A DNA stretch of 64,000 bases. It comes from Riptortus pedestris (lineage: Eukaryota; Arthropoda; Insecta; Hemiptera; Alydidae). The position numbers were made by a program, and so were the translations under genes. This document shows positions 25,918 to 36,904 of the stretch, piece after piece (the stretch's first letter is position 1; each line of letters opens with the position of its first letter). The stretch is from NCBI GenBank assembly GCA_019009955.1, contig JADPXZ010000017.1:1-64000 (forward strand). Direction: 5' to 3'. The notes beneath the pieces were generated by a model. The model saw nothing but the letters and a program-made list of their open reading frames with translations, was not told where the DNA came from and did not search any database.

Positions 25918-26096
25918 TAACCTAGAGTGGCGAGTTTAATTCCCGCCTGGGCAAAGGAACTTACTTAGTGACGGAATTCATTAAATAAAGGCCTTAGTCG
26001 CACCCTGGTTAAAAATAAAAGGTGGTAACCTGTAGATATTCCGCCCTAATAAGCCTTAGTTCTAAAAAGTGGACGTTAATAAATAATAATTTAATT
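25918..26096 (+). repeat. tRNA-derived SINE, head-truncated copy
   Basis: Starts at AACCTAGAGTGGCGAGTTTA, with box B degraded from GAGTTCGAT, and keeps the whole body and the tail GTGGACGTTAATAAATAATA. It is close to the 4.8-kb copy in sequence. Confidence 0.85.
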
Positions 26097-26099
26097 CTA

Positions 26100-26460
26100 A
26101 ATGCTTATTAGATTTCATGACAAATTTAGAAACATGTCGAACATTAAGGAAAATATTAAATATATTAATGTTCTCTAATCATTGCCTAACATTCAGATAT
26201 AAGAATAATTAAGAAACTATTAAGTAATGCAGCTATTATACAGAGATAGGACACGCTTGTGACTTAGAGAAATGAAGAAAAGCAACATTAAAGGAAATAA
26301 GCTAAAACAAATATGTATAATGGAAATATCGCCGATCTACTTAAAACGTGGTTAAGGTTAGGGTAAAGAACTTGACACGGGCTGTGCAATATAGAAATTA
26401 ACTAAAAATTTGGTATAATACAAATATTTAGTAATTTTGATTTAAAATGTCTGAGATTTG
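26100..26460. other. AT-rich non-coding stretch
   Basis: Nothing supportable was seen. Confidence 0.5.
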
Positions 26461-26461
26461 C

Positions 26462-28115
26462 ATGAATGAATGAATTTAGCCTTTATTATAAAGAGAAATG
26501 TGAAAAATAATAGTTAACAAAATTAATATATACATGATTATAAGTTACAAAATACAAATACACTAATAAACAATATAACTTACATACTTTAAAATTTATA
26601 AAACAACTTATGTTTTACTCTTTATAGGCCTTCCCCGAAGGGAGTATGGTCTAACTTACCGGAGTGACCAACTCTATTGGGAAGTGGAGTTCGGCATTAG
26701 AGAATGCCATTTTTCTTTGTCTTGGGCTAACCTTGCCCAGTTGGGGCCGACGGTATTTTTGTACACATCTCTCCATCTTGTTGGCTGTCTCCCTTTACTT
26801 CTTTTCCAGTTATATGGCGTCCAGTCTGTGAGTCTTCGTGACCATCTCTCATCCCTGCAGCGCATTAAGTGTCCTGCCCACTTCCATTTTAGTATTTGGA
26901 TGAATTAGTTGACATCCCTGAAGTTCGTTGTCTTCTTATTTCCGTGCACCTCACCTTATACTTTTTCTTTATATGAAGCACACTTCATTCAGCTGCACGT
27001 TGCCAGACGCTCATTTTGCTAGCCTGTGCATTGGTGAGGGACCAATTCTGAGATCCGCATGTAACTACTGGCAACACACAGCTGTCAAAGATTAGTTTTT
27101 TAAGGTGCATTTCGTATTTGCTTTTCAATATAAAGTTGAGGCTCCAATACTATTTCCATCCAAGTGAGAGTCTTCTCTGGATTTCCTTATTCGTGCTATC
27201 TTTAAAGGATATAACTTGGCCTAAGTATATGTAATCATCAACATAACATAAAGTGTTATTGTTTCTTGTATACTGTTGGTCATGATTTTTGTCTTAGAGT
27301 AGTTTGGTTCTAGGCCGACTGCTTGACATTCTCTGAATAGTTCCTCTATCATTCCTGACAGTTCCTCGGCACTAGTGGAAAACAGAACCACATCATCGGC
27401 AAATTCAAGCTTGTTCAGCTTGGTACCATTTATTTCAATCCCCTTGTTCCTTCACTTCAGGCGTCTGAGAGCCTTCTCCAGCGTACATATAAATATATCA
27501 GGTGATAGATTATCTCCTTGCTTTACTCCTTTTCTCACTGGGAATAATGGTCCACTGCGTTCTGCAACAATATAGGACTGGTTGTTCCGATACATTTCTT
27601 CTATTATTCGAATGTAAATACCTTCGACACCAATCTCTTTCAAGGCTTCTATCACGCTACTATAATTTACAGAGTCAAACGCCTTCCGGAAGTCTATAAA
27701 ACATAGGTATACTGGAATATTATATTCCCTAGCTTTTTCTATTAATTGCCTCATAGAATGTAAATGGTCTATCACAGAAAACCCATTAAGAAATCCTGCC
27801 TGATCTGGTGTTAGTGAATCCGATATTGTCTGCGTGATTCGTTTCTTCAGGACTCCTGAAAAGATTTTTGATATAGTCGAGCATAAGGATATCGGCCTGT
27901 AATTGTCTATTAAATGCCTATCGCCTTTTTATCTAATAATATTATTTTAGTGTGTTTCCATTCTGCCGGGATGATTCCATGCTCTAGGATAAGATTGAAT
28001 ATCTCACAAAATTCTCTGGCTATTCTCTCTCCTCCAGTTTTCAATAGGTCGTCGTTCGTTATCCCATCTGGGCCTGGAGATTTGCATGATATCCGTGCAA
28101 ATCGGAAATCCTATT
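26462..28115 (-). mobile_element. 5'-truncated RTE-type LINE
   Basis: Minus-strand non-LTR retrotransposon. From high to low coordinates: SPGPDGITNDDLLKTGGE (about 28080-28027), an FIDFRKAFDSVNY core block (inside 27452-27775), GVKQGDNLSPDIF (about 27530-27490), then the catalytic box FADDVVLF (about 27385-27408). It ends in a C-terminal tail RWSRRLTDWTPYNWKR with W-RLAQDKEKWH, typical of arthropod RTE elements, and a stop at 26674. A 3' untranslated part of about 200 bases finishes in an ATTC repeat (26462-26475), the usual RTE tail. One or more frameshifts and stops make it inactive; the endonuclease half is missing. Confidence 0.92.
27452..27775 (-). pseudogene. Longest intact reverse transcriptase segment of the RTE element
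   Basis: A 107-codon uninterrupted stretch covering the fingers/palm region: FIDFRKAFDSVNY, then a VKQGDNLSPDIF block. The FADDVVLF catalytic motif continues just beyond its stop. The in-frame start is a chance ATG inside the domain, not a gene start. Confidence 0.9.
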
Positions 28116-28434
28116 GAGACTATAGAACTTAGAACTTAGGATTGCCAAGTTCTTGATACATTGAATAACTTTTTATTATATTAATAATAACATTAATAAT
28201 ATTCCATATTTATTAATAACTGATTATTTGGAGCTCAATCACCATATTTCTTCATAAGACGGTTCAGCACACTGTGCCGGCCTCCATTTTTTATCGAAGC
28301 AATTTACAACTTGCAGTTCTTCCTCCGCTTCGATTACTTCCTTCAGCCTGATTAATGATTACTTACATGCCAGAAAACTCCTCTTTCCAGCTAATGAATA
28401 TTATTCCATTTCCATGATTTAATAAATTACATCG

Positions 28435-29992
28435 GAAAGGTTTTCAATTGCGTACAGAACAACGGGTTGCTAATGTTCAGTTTCATATATGGCGCATAAA
28501 TTACAGATTCCGTGTACCACGATAGGCAAAGGCTCTTCTTTCACAGCCTAGCAGTCAACAAAATAGCGGTTTTTGGTAGATCTCTTCAATGGACTTATGC
28601 TAACTCATAGTCACCAACTGGTTACCAAATGTAGTAGTCAATGAGAACCTATTAACAGTCATCACCAGGAAATACAACACCATTTCGATGTAGATGATCG
28701 TGTGTGGCTGTTCTATTTCATTAAGGGATAGTGGTGTTTAAAATCCAATACCAGTGGTGAAGTGGCGTGCGACTTTTACTTATTCTCTGAATGTTCTTCT
28801 ACGTTTTTCGTGTGCCCGACCTCATTTTTGGCCCATGGTTTTCACAAGCTGAGCAATTATTGCCAACTCTTAAATAACTTTACCCATATTGTTTAACACA
28901 TGCAGAATTTTATAGAAATCGCTCGTCTTTGTTGGCTTTGGCATAGGAACCATGCTCTGGTTCATTAGCTCCGTCAAAATTACGAGTTGAAAATATCTTC
29001 CATTTATGACATTATCGACGTCCATTGTATTTGCACCCACTCATCTCCATTCTACTTTTTACTAATGACTAAAAGACTAATCCAGTACGTCGGTTCAGTC
29101 TCCCAACGACATCAAATCACGCTTCAACAAGCCACTCATGCTGAAGTGTACGAACCGTCAGTGATTGCGTTAAATCGATCGTAATATTACATTTGCTTGG
29201 CTTGTTTAAACCCCCATTTATTCGCTTATGGTTTAAGCTCGTGAAATTTTTGTTTGGTTCTTTTTCAAGCAATAAACGAAATCCAATGACTCGGATTAAC
29301 TCAATCACAGTAGCTCTGCAGGGCGTATCAAACCAGATGAGCATTGAGTAGCTCTAGAAAGAGATAATTTACAATGCAAGATCTTCCTAAATTGTGATAT
29401 CCTGTTGAATAAAAAATGTCAGACCGACTTATTTCAAGCGACACCATAACATGAATTAATCATGTAGGAAATTATCTCTACCTTGGCTCCATAAACTATC
29501 ACAAATTCAATACTAATACCTTCTGCTCTGGTATAAATTGTGCAGTCATTTTCTAAATCTGGATCCATGCAGAACACCTTGCTAGACACGGCGTTGCTTT
29601 AACTAGCCTAGTCCCCACTATCGATGTTGATGACCCTGACTGTTTGCATTTCCTACTAAAGTGATTGTACTTGTTACACCTGCTGCATTACTTGTCCTAG
29701 GAAGGACACGCCCTAGTCATGTCGGGCAGAACACAGTGCCTACTGAAGTGATACAAAGCCTCGCTTCGACCTTAGGTAATTCCTTGTCTTTTAAGATCTT
29801 GGTTCATACGTAAAAAAAACTTCATACCTTTCTCTCCATGAACCTATCCCCGCATAGGCTCACGCCTCTTCACATTTCTTTAGCTTCATGTAAAGTTTTG
29901 AACTTTTCCTTTGGTGCAGTTGTCATTTAATGCTCATACTATGTTCTCCATTCTGCTTGTAACTGATTACTAAAGGATGAATCCATAAAGTC
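28435..29992 (-). repeat. Palindrome 2, left arm
   Basis: Reverse complement of 30698-32250. In a stretch of about 137 bases that I aligned by eye (28828-28964 against 31725-31860) I counted about 6 differences. The minus strand carries the mirror image of the Ty3/gypsy-like readings described for the right arm. Confidence 0.92.
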
Positions 29993-30414
29993 GCCTTAGT
30001 GTCACTCCGCACCACCAAATCAAGCTTCATTTTTTCCCAGATTGCGATGTGGTTTTGCTTGGGTACAAGCACCGCCGGTATAGCATTAAGATTGATCCTG
30101 ATATGGCAACTTTGCTAATCTGATTTTAACTATTTTCAAAGAATTCTTTACTATTCTTTAAGCGGCAGAGTCTTCTGAAAGTTTATGAGCACAGGAAGCC
30201 TCCAATGACATCAAAACTAATATAATAATATTATACAAGAAACAAGAAATAACACCAATACTATTATAACTATTTTATAAAAGAATGCTTTACATTTCTT
30301 TATATTCTGAATCACATTTTTCAGTATTAAGATTGCTTATTGCTTACAGTTCTCTTGATTTATTATTTATACAAAACTTCATTGACCAACACATTATTTA
30401 AAACCATAGCACCT

Positions 30415-30510
30415 CTATTGCTAAAGAAGGATAGTAACCTGTGATTTACCCGTCCCAATTAGCTATATTAGCAAAAATATGACGATTATAAATAACATTT
30501 AGGTATTTTA
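30415..30510 (+). repeat. SINE fragment in palindrome 2 spacer
   Basis: GTAACCTGTGATTTACCCGT and CCCAATTAGCTATATTAGCA match the SINE body. The same fragment sits in the spacer of palindrome 3 (41462-41545), so it predates the A/B duplication. Confidence 0.65.
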
Positions 30511-30697
30511 ACTTGAACTAGGCACAGATGTAAACATGAAGTTAGATTTCAGAAATTGCTACGACTAATTCAATGAAATATGGCATATAAAATATCGTCT
30601 AAGGCATTGGTATGTGAGTTGTAGAGATTACCAGACCGGTTAATATTAGTTAGACACGAATGAGGCTTTAGTATGAGTCATTTAAGAAAACATTATT

Positions 30698-32250
30698 AAG
30701 GATTAGTCTTTCAGACATTAGTTACAAGCAGGATGGAGAATTCAGGCTGAGTCTTAAAAGACAACTTTAATAAATGAAAAAAACATGAGTTTAGTGGAAG
30801 TTAAAAAAAATGACGAGAGGCGTGAGTTCATACGCGATGGGTACAAGGAGAAAAGGGAATGGAGTATTTTTTTACGTATGAACCAAGATCTTAAAAGACA
30901 AGGATTTAGATATGGCCAAGGTGAGGCTTTGTATCACTTCAGTAGGCACTGTGTTCTGCCCGACATGACTAGGGCGTGTCCTTCCTAGGACAAGTAATGC
31001 AGCAGGTGTAACAAGTACAATCACTTTGGTAGGAAATGCAAACAGTCAGGGTCATCAACATCGATAGTGGGGACTAGGCTAGTTAAAGCAACGCCGTGTC
31101 TAGCAAGGTGTTCTGCATGGATGGAGATTTAGAAAATGACTGCACAATTTATACCAGAGCAGAAGGTATTAGTATTGAATTTGTCATAGTTTATGGAGCC
31201 AAGGTAGAGATAATTTCCTACATGATTAATTCATGTTATGGTGTCGCTTGAAATAAGTCGGTCTGACATTTTTTATTCAATAGGATATCACAATTTAGGA
31301 AGATCTTGCATTGTAAATTATCTCTTTCTAGAGCTACTCAATGCTCATCTGGTTTGATACGCCCTGCAGAGCTACTGTGATTGAGTTAATCCAAGTCATT
31401 GGATTTCGTTAATTGCTTGAAAAAATAACCAAACCAAAATTTCACGAGCTTATACCCTAAGCGAATAAATGGGTTTTTATACAAGCCAAGCAAATGTCAT
31501 ATTACGATCGATATTAACGCAATCACTGACGGTTCGTACACTTCAGCATGAGTGGCTTGTTGAAGCGTGATTTGATGTCGTTGGGAGACTGAACCGACGT
31601 ACTGGATTAGTCTTTTAGTCATTAGTAAAAAGTAGAATGGAGATGAGTGGGTGCAAATACAATGGACGTCGAAAATGTCATAAATGGAAGATATTTTCAA
31701 CTCGTAATTTTGACGGGATTAATGAACCAGAGCATGGTTCCTATGCCAAAGCCAACAAATACGAGCGATTTCTATAAATTCCTGCATAAGTTAAATAATA
31801 TGGGTAAAGTTATTTAAGAGTTGGCAATAATTGCTCAGCTTGTGAAAACCATGGGCCATTAATGAGGTCGGGCACACGAAAAACGTTGAAGAACATTCAG
31901 AGAATAAGTAAAAGTCGCACGCCACTTCATCGCCGGTATTGGATTTCAAACACCACTATCCCTTAATGAAATAGAACAGCCACACACGATCATCTACATC
32001 GAAATGGAGCTGTATTTCCTGGTGATGACTGTTAATAGGTTCTCATTGACTACTACTATTGATAGCCTGTTGGTGACTATGAGTTAGCATAAGAGATCTA
32101 CTAAAAACTGCTATTTTGTTGACTGCTAGGCTGTGAAAGAAGAGCCTTTGCCTATCGTGGTACACGGAATCTGTAATTTATGCGCCATATATGAAAATGA
32201 ACGTTAGCGACCCGTTGTTCTGTACGCAATTGAAAACCTTTCCACATGAC
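30698..32250 (+). repeat. Palindrome 2, right arm
   Basis: Inverted copy of 28435-29992, separated from it by a spacer of about 0.7 kb that is also conserved in palindrome 3. Confidence 0.92.
30785..31960 (+). pseudogene. Ty3/gypsy-like gag, protease and RNase H remnants
   Basis: A 67-codon frame at 30785 leads into a CCHC zinc knuckle, CSRCNKYNHFGRKC (30998-31039), after a stop: spacing C-x2-C-x4-H-x4-C as in retroelement nucleocapsids. About 150 bases on, FVIVYGAKVEIIS (about 31180-31218) resembles a retroviral-type aspartic protease block in which the catalytic DTGA has decayed. Further on, PKPTNTSDFYKFLHKLNNMG (about 31752-31811) resembles the Ty3/gypsy connection between reverse transcriptase and RNase H. 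The reverse transcriptase core is not seen between them. Frames are broken and the element is dead; the left arm carries a mirror copy. Confidence 0.65.
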
Positions 32251-32448
32251 ATCCAATAAGGAAAGGTATGAATAGGTGATTGACTATTATTCAAAGGTTT
32301 GTGAATTCTCGAACTTGTTTTTTTTCCGCCAAGCCAGAAAATTGCATCGGAAGTGCAGGAGATGTTTGAATCAATCGAAATGCTGTAAGAAGGGATTGCT
32401 GATGAAAGAACAAAATTCGCCTCGATCCCATTTTTAAGTTATCTTATG

Positions 32449-33340
32449 TTATTTATTAAAGTCAATTTTATGCTACTTCCCTACCACAAATAACTGTGTG
32501 TATTGTACTACATTCTGTGCCATGTTAAAGTTATTTAATTATTTATTAATTTATATAAATTTCATTATTATATAAGTTTAATGGAACTATAAGCCATAAA
32601 TCAAATAGAAAAATCGAAGACTTAAATGACATACAACATCATAAGTTATGTTACTGTGTTAAAATATTGCATAAATGATAAATCATGTCACACTCTAAGC
32701 ACCAAGATAAAATACTGAATAGTAGATTTCAGAATATATAATATATATTAATACATATGAAAGCATAAATAAAAATAATTCATTCATACAACAAATAACA
32801 CTTCAACATTTTCTTGATGTGAATGATGACAGCATCTCGCATTTTCATATTTTTAAACGTAACCAAAGGAATTATAGATAATTATTGATAATAAAATCTT
32901 ATTTAATGCAAATCCTATGATATTTATTAACGTCTACTTTATGCTACTACCCTAACAAAATAATTCTATCTACTATATTTATATGTGCCCTATTAATGTT
33001 ATTTAATTGTATATTTATTTTATGCCATGCCATGCAATTAAATTGGTTTTCGCTCATTTGAAAGGAACCATGAGAATAAACCAAATGGATAAACAACTAA
33101 GATTTAAATTACATAAAGCATCTTAAGTTATATTACCACGTTAAGATATTGCATAAATTATTAGTCGTGTCACACTCTAAGCATTAAGACACCGAATAAT
33201 AGTTCTCAGAATATCATATATAAAAGCATAAATAATAATAACTGAAAACACATAAAAATATTTTAAACGTACAAAAGGAATCACAGATAGTAAATGAAAA
33301 TTAAAGCTTATTAAATGTAAATGTTATGATATTTATTAAC
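32449..33340 (+). repeat. Two diverged tandem units (about 480 and 410 bases)
   Basis: Each unit opens with TTATTTATTAA and GTC(A/T)A then TTTATGCTAC, and runs through CATAAGTTTAATGGAA or its variant. Further shared blocks are the stretch ending TCACACTCTAAGCA and the AAAGCATAAATAA block. Units start near 32449 and 32928, and a third begins at 33337 but is cut off by a MITE-A. The same pair occurs in copy B (43825-44640). Confidence 0.8.
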
Positions 33341-33423
33341 GTCTACTTTATGCTTCCAAGGTTAATCAAGATAGCATCTGTACAGGATAAAACCCTTTTC
33401 AAGTCTAGGTGGACTAAGGTTTT

Positions 33424-33546
33424 TAGCAGATTTCCCTTCAGGGAAATCAGCTATTGAGGTAGTACTCATGACGGAATTTTCAACATTTTTCTTCAAATGT
33501 CCATCGATCCTACCTAGTAGATGATGAAAATGAGGTCCGTTCAAAA

Positions 33547-33600
<54 letters not shown>

Positions 33601-34104
33601 TTCTACCTATATATTGGTCTGTTGCCGTCCTAGAGGTCAAAATTTTTGTTTGATCGTAACCAAACTCGTTATTTAGTCTTTCAATGTGAAAAGAAAGATC
33701 AAGTTCGTTAACGGGTGAAATCGGATCAGTGGGAGGGGGGGGGTTTGAAGAGAATTGGGGAGAATTTTCGAAAATTCGAAATATCTCCGTTACTATACGT
33801 CGCATAGAAAAATTGTATTAAACCAATCTTATTGCAAATTAAATGTACTATAAATATTGTTCTATACATTTATTTTCTGTCTTGAATATTAACCGAGATA
33901 TTTGCATTGTATTCTGTGTGTGATCGGCTATGTTCGGGACGTTCCGCCGAGAGCTTTGGCGGCCGTTTCCATAACTACTCGTCCCTCTTGCATAGGTTTA
34001 GAGATACCTTACTACAACAGTTGTTATTGGGCTAATTTATCTACTGTATAAATTCACGTGGGAAATCTGCTTAGTTTACGCAGCCCCTGCGTGACAGACT
34101 TTTA
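33424..34104 (+). mobile_element. MITE-A copy 9, fullest copy
   Basis: It starts with the palindrome GCAGATTTCCCTTCAGGGAAATC and ends with GGGAAATCTGC (34061-34071), so AGCAGATTTCCC is inverted at the two sides. After the right repeat come the hairpin ACGCAG-CCC-CTGCGT (34079-34093) and GACAGACTTTT. The core is a (TA)n tract (33548-33598). A G/C-richer stretch near 33940-33970 contains GCCGAGAGCTTTGGCGGCC. No protein is encoded; the 147-codon minus frame here is an accident of the repeat. Confidence 0.8.
33548..33598. repeat. (TA)n microsatellite
   Basis: Core of MITE-A copy 9. Confidence 0.95.
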
Positions 34105-35143
34105 TTTAAAAAGTTCGTCTATTCATAATTTCCTATTGCCAGCGGAAATCGTATCCATATTTCAAAGTTAGCGAAATTCATTAATACTAAGATATCAATG
34201 TTCTGGGGACACTCTATCATTAACTTGAAAATAATAGCATTAAAAAGTTGTTTCATTATTTTCTATGTACATTTTTTAACTTTTTCAATTTCAGCTATTG
34301 AATTACTAATTTTTAAGTTTACAGTATATTGGTTCTTGAAGAAAGAATGAAATAATGACCCTACTTCGAAGACAGGACTGGTCGCAGAGAATTTTACTGT
34401 CAAGGTCGGAGTAAATTGGGACAATAATTCAAGCAGTTAAACAAGAATGAAGAATGTAGGCTACGAAAATAACTTTTCTGGTCTTAAGTGACGAATTTGT
34501 TTCATACAGTGGACGTTAATAAAAAAAAGTTGAGTTACTGCAAGAAATCCTGACTTTCTAAACAAAATCATTCCTCGATTGGCTGAAGGAAATATTGATG
34601 TTATAAAAATAGGCTATTTATATAAAAGTGATAGAAATATTAATATTCATATTTGGTATGCAATGTCTAAGAGTTTTCAAGGCAACATACTTTTTGTAAA
34701 ATTAGTTGTGTACATGATATTTACAATGTATGACCTCACATCACATCCATTCTATCTTTGATAACAGCACAATTTCATGAATTTATTACTATCTAGTAGC
34801 TCCGGATGTGTATATTGGAGCCTGAAATTATTCGGACGTTATAGAATATCTGAACAATGCCCTCATTAAATTGAATAGGAAATTTAGGTGACCTCAGTAA
34901 ATCATAATTGTATTATATTTGCTGACAAAATTATTAGCTCGCTATTGCAAGAAATAAATGAGCATGAAGTACAATTATCATGCAACGTGTTCACACGGAC
35001 GATCAGATTTCCTGCTGCAACTCTTCTAGAGAAACGTTGCGCTTTTTGCTGAGGTGTGCCTCGACCAAAGAAACCTAAGTAAGAGTAGCCCCTTGGTTAC
35101 TCTTCTATTGACATATTTTCATCTAATAAGATTCGCATAAATA
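34105..35143. other. Flank of copy A, no gene
   Basis: AT-rich. A SINE tail-like fragment (GTGGACGTTAATAAAAAAAA) lies at 34509. From about 34985 the sequence is shared with copy B (44685 onward). Confidence 0.5.
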
Positions 35144-35147
35144 TTAA

Positions 35148-36349
35148 CCCTCATCTCCTACGGTGGGTCGGATCCGACAGGGGCGCCAGTTCCCCCTTAT
35201 CTAAAAATCGCCTGGCTTCCCTGACTACTCCATGGTCCTATGTACCCTCCTCTGCAGTTGTGCCTGGGAGGCTGACAAGTCCACTTCGCTCAGGTAAGTG
35301 TCCTCTCCTCATTATTACCCATTCGGTCAGATCCGACCCACCGTAGGTTCTATGCTTTAGATTTTTTCATGATTATTTCTACATTCGCATAAGAATGCAC
35401 GATTTTTTTTTAGAATGACATTCTATAAAATTTTCACGACCCCGGAATACAGTTTGGAGGAGTTTCGACGCCAAGAGAATGAAGACATGTTGGAAGAAAA
35501 CGAGGATAGTACATCCAAGCAGGAAGATAAGATATTACACAACGTTGATGATGTATTTGATGCTGATGTGAGTGGATTGAAAAAATGACCAGGTTTTTGA
35601 CGATGATGAGAGAAATTTCGATTTCGGCAAGGATGGGGAAACCCTCTGGACCGATAAGTGGATGCGATCAAAATTTTCCAGAGTTCTTGCAATCAATGTG
35701 GTCAGAGGAAATCCTGGCCCAAAAGGAGAAACAAGAGAGAACACGGATATTTTGAAAATGTTTTTAGTTTTCATTGGTAAAGAAATGATAAGTGATGTAA
35801 AGCACACAAACGAAGAAATCGAACAGACGCGGCATTCATTTACCGGCGATGTTTCGTATATTTCATTACAAATAATGAACAATTTAAAGCCTTTCTTGAC
35901 CTCCTTTATTTGAGTGACACATTGAAAAATTCCACCCTGAATACCAAGGAAATGTTTTCCCAAATTTATGGTCCACTCATGTTTCGATGTACTATGTGCC
36001 GAGCACGATTTGAATTTTTCCTCGAGAAATGCAGGTTTGACGACAAGACAACAAGTTTTCTTGAATTTAATTCTCACTTTTGTTCCTTTATTTTGTATTT
36101 TTTTTATAATTTAAGTATATAACTTTAAGAGACTGTCAAAATTTAGTCAAAAGACAATGAAGACTGATATAAGTATCAATGTTAACTTTTTTAAACATTA
36201 AAGTAAATACAAATATTTTTGTTTAAATTTGTAATCAATATTTATCCATTTCCTGCATAATTAATGATTACGCCCATCAGGAGCCAGCATGGTCGGATCC
36301 GACCCACCATAGGAAATGTGGGAGGAAGAACCACAGTAGGAGACGAGGG
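35148..36349 (+). mobile_element. piggyBac-like transposon, non-autonomous (1202 bases)
   Basis: Flanked on both sides by the duplicated target TTAA (35144-35147 and 36350-36353). Terminal inverted repeats are CCCTCATCTCCTACGGTGG at the left and CCCTCGTCTCCTACTGTGG read inward from the right. Subterminal palindromes GTCGGATCCGAC lie at 35167-35178 and 36292-36303, and a third near 35328-35340 reads GTCAGATCCGAC. TTAA targeting plus a CCC terminus defines the piggyBac superfamily. It encodes only the first part of a transposase, so it cannot move itself. The paralogous position in copy B (about 44858) has a single TTAA and no insert. Confidence 0.95.
35415..36073 (+). pseudogene. piggyBac transposase N-terminal remnant
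   Basis: Plus-strand reading in shifting frames. First comes an acidic N-terminal region (PEYSLEEFRRQENEDMLEEN, near 35441-35500). Next is GNPGPKGETRENTDILKMF, followed by the TNEEIEQTR block (inside 35662-35913), and last NTKEMFSQIYGPLMFRCTMC with a CRFDD block (about 35940-36045). This order is that of the DDE_Tnp_1_7 domain up to the block before the first catalytic Asp; the catalytic core and the cysteine-rich C-terminus are absent. At least two stops or shifts interrupt what remains. I infer an internally deleted derivative of an autonomous element. Confidence 0.88.
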
Positions 36350-36904
36350 TTAAAAATGTCTAAGAAATGACAAAAAGAATTTCAATAGATGTTCAGAGCT
36401 CAAGTTTAGGGCTCCACAACACTAATAAAGTCGCACAAGAATAAATCACTTCACTCAAAATGGTTTTATTCAAAAGATAACAAAGAGGTTCTTAATAAGT
36501 ATATCACCTGTAACAACCAAGAACGACCTATTTTAAACCTAGTTATCAATATAAGGAAAATTTTATTATTTAACTTTAGAATTGCGGAAGAACGCTAAAG
36601 GCTGTATATTTACAAATACAGGCCATTTAAAAACGACACGTACATAGCTTGTGACTCTCAACTAAAATAAATAATAGTTTTCTGTGGGACTAAGAATTTC
36701 TATCAATTTCACAATAAACTCCTAACCCACGCAAATAACATAGGACCATTAAAAACGTGGCAGTCAAAGAGTGTGTGTTAAAACAATTAATGGTTAACTG
36801 CGGAACTAAGAATCTTCTGTTATAATCTAAAAGATTTACATGCAATTAAAGCTTTTTCGCAATACCTCCTGAATAGATTTTACACTTATTTATAGGAACA
36901 TCAA

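Larger units (their letters stand above)
28320..36900. repeat. Segmental duplication, copy A
   Basis: Collinear with 39285-45610 in direct orientation: palindrome arms and spacer, the tandem units at 32449-33340, and the downstream flank around the piggyBac insertion (CCCTTGGTTACTCTTCTATTGACATA at 35090; same in copy B at 44808). Similarity between A and B is clearly lower than between the two arms of either palindrome. Copy A additionally contains the 33.4-kb MITE-A and the piggyBac-like element. Confidence 0.85.

Noticed and set aside
28987..29184. Pairs of nearly identical open frames (28987/31497 and 39776/42659; 40532/41900)
   Set aside because: They look like conserved genes but are mirror readings of palindrome arms, antisense to the Ty3/gypsy-like sequence.
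35423..36077. 89- and 180-codon minus-strand frames
   Set aside because: They are antisense shadows of the piggyBac transposase remnant on the plus strand.
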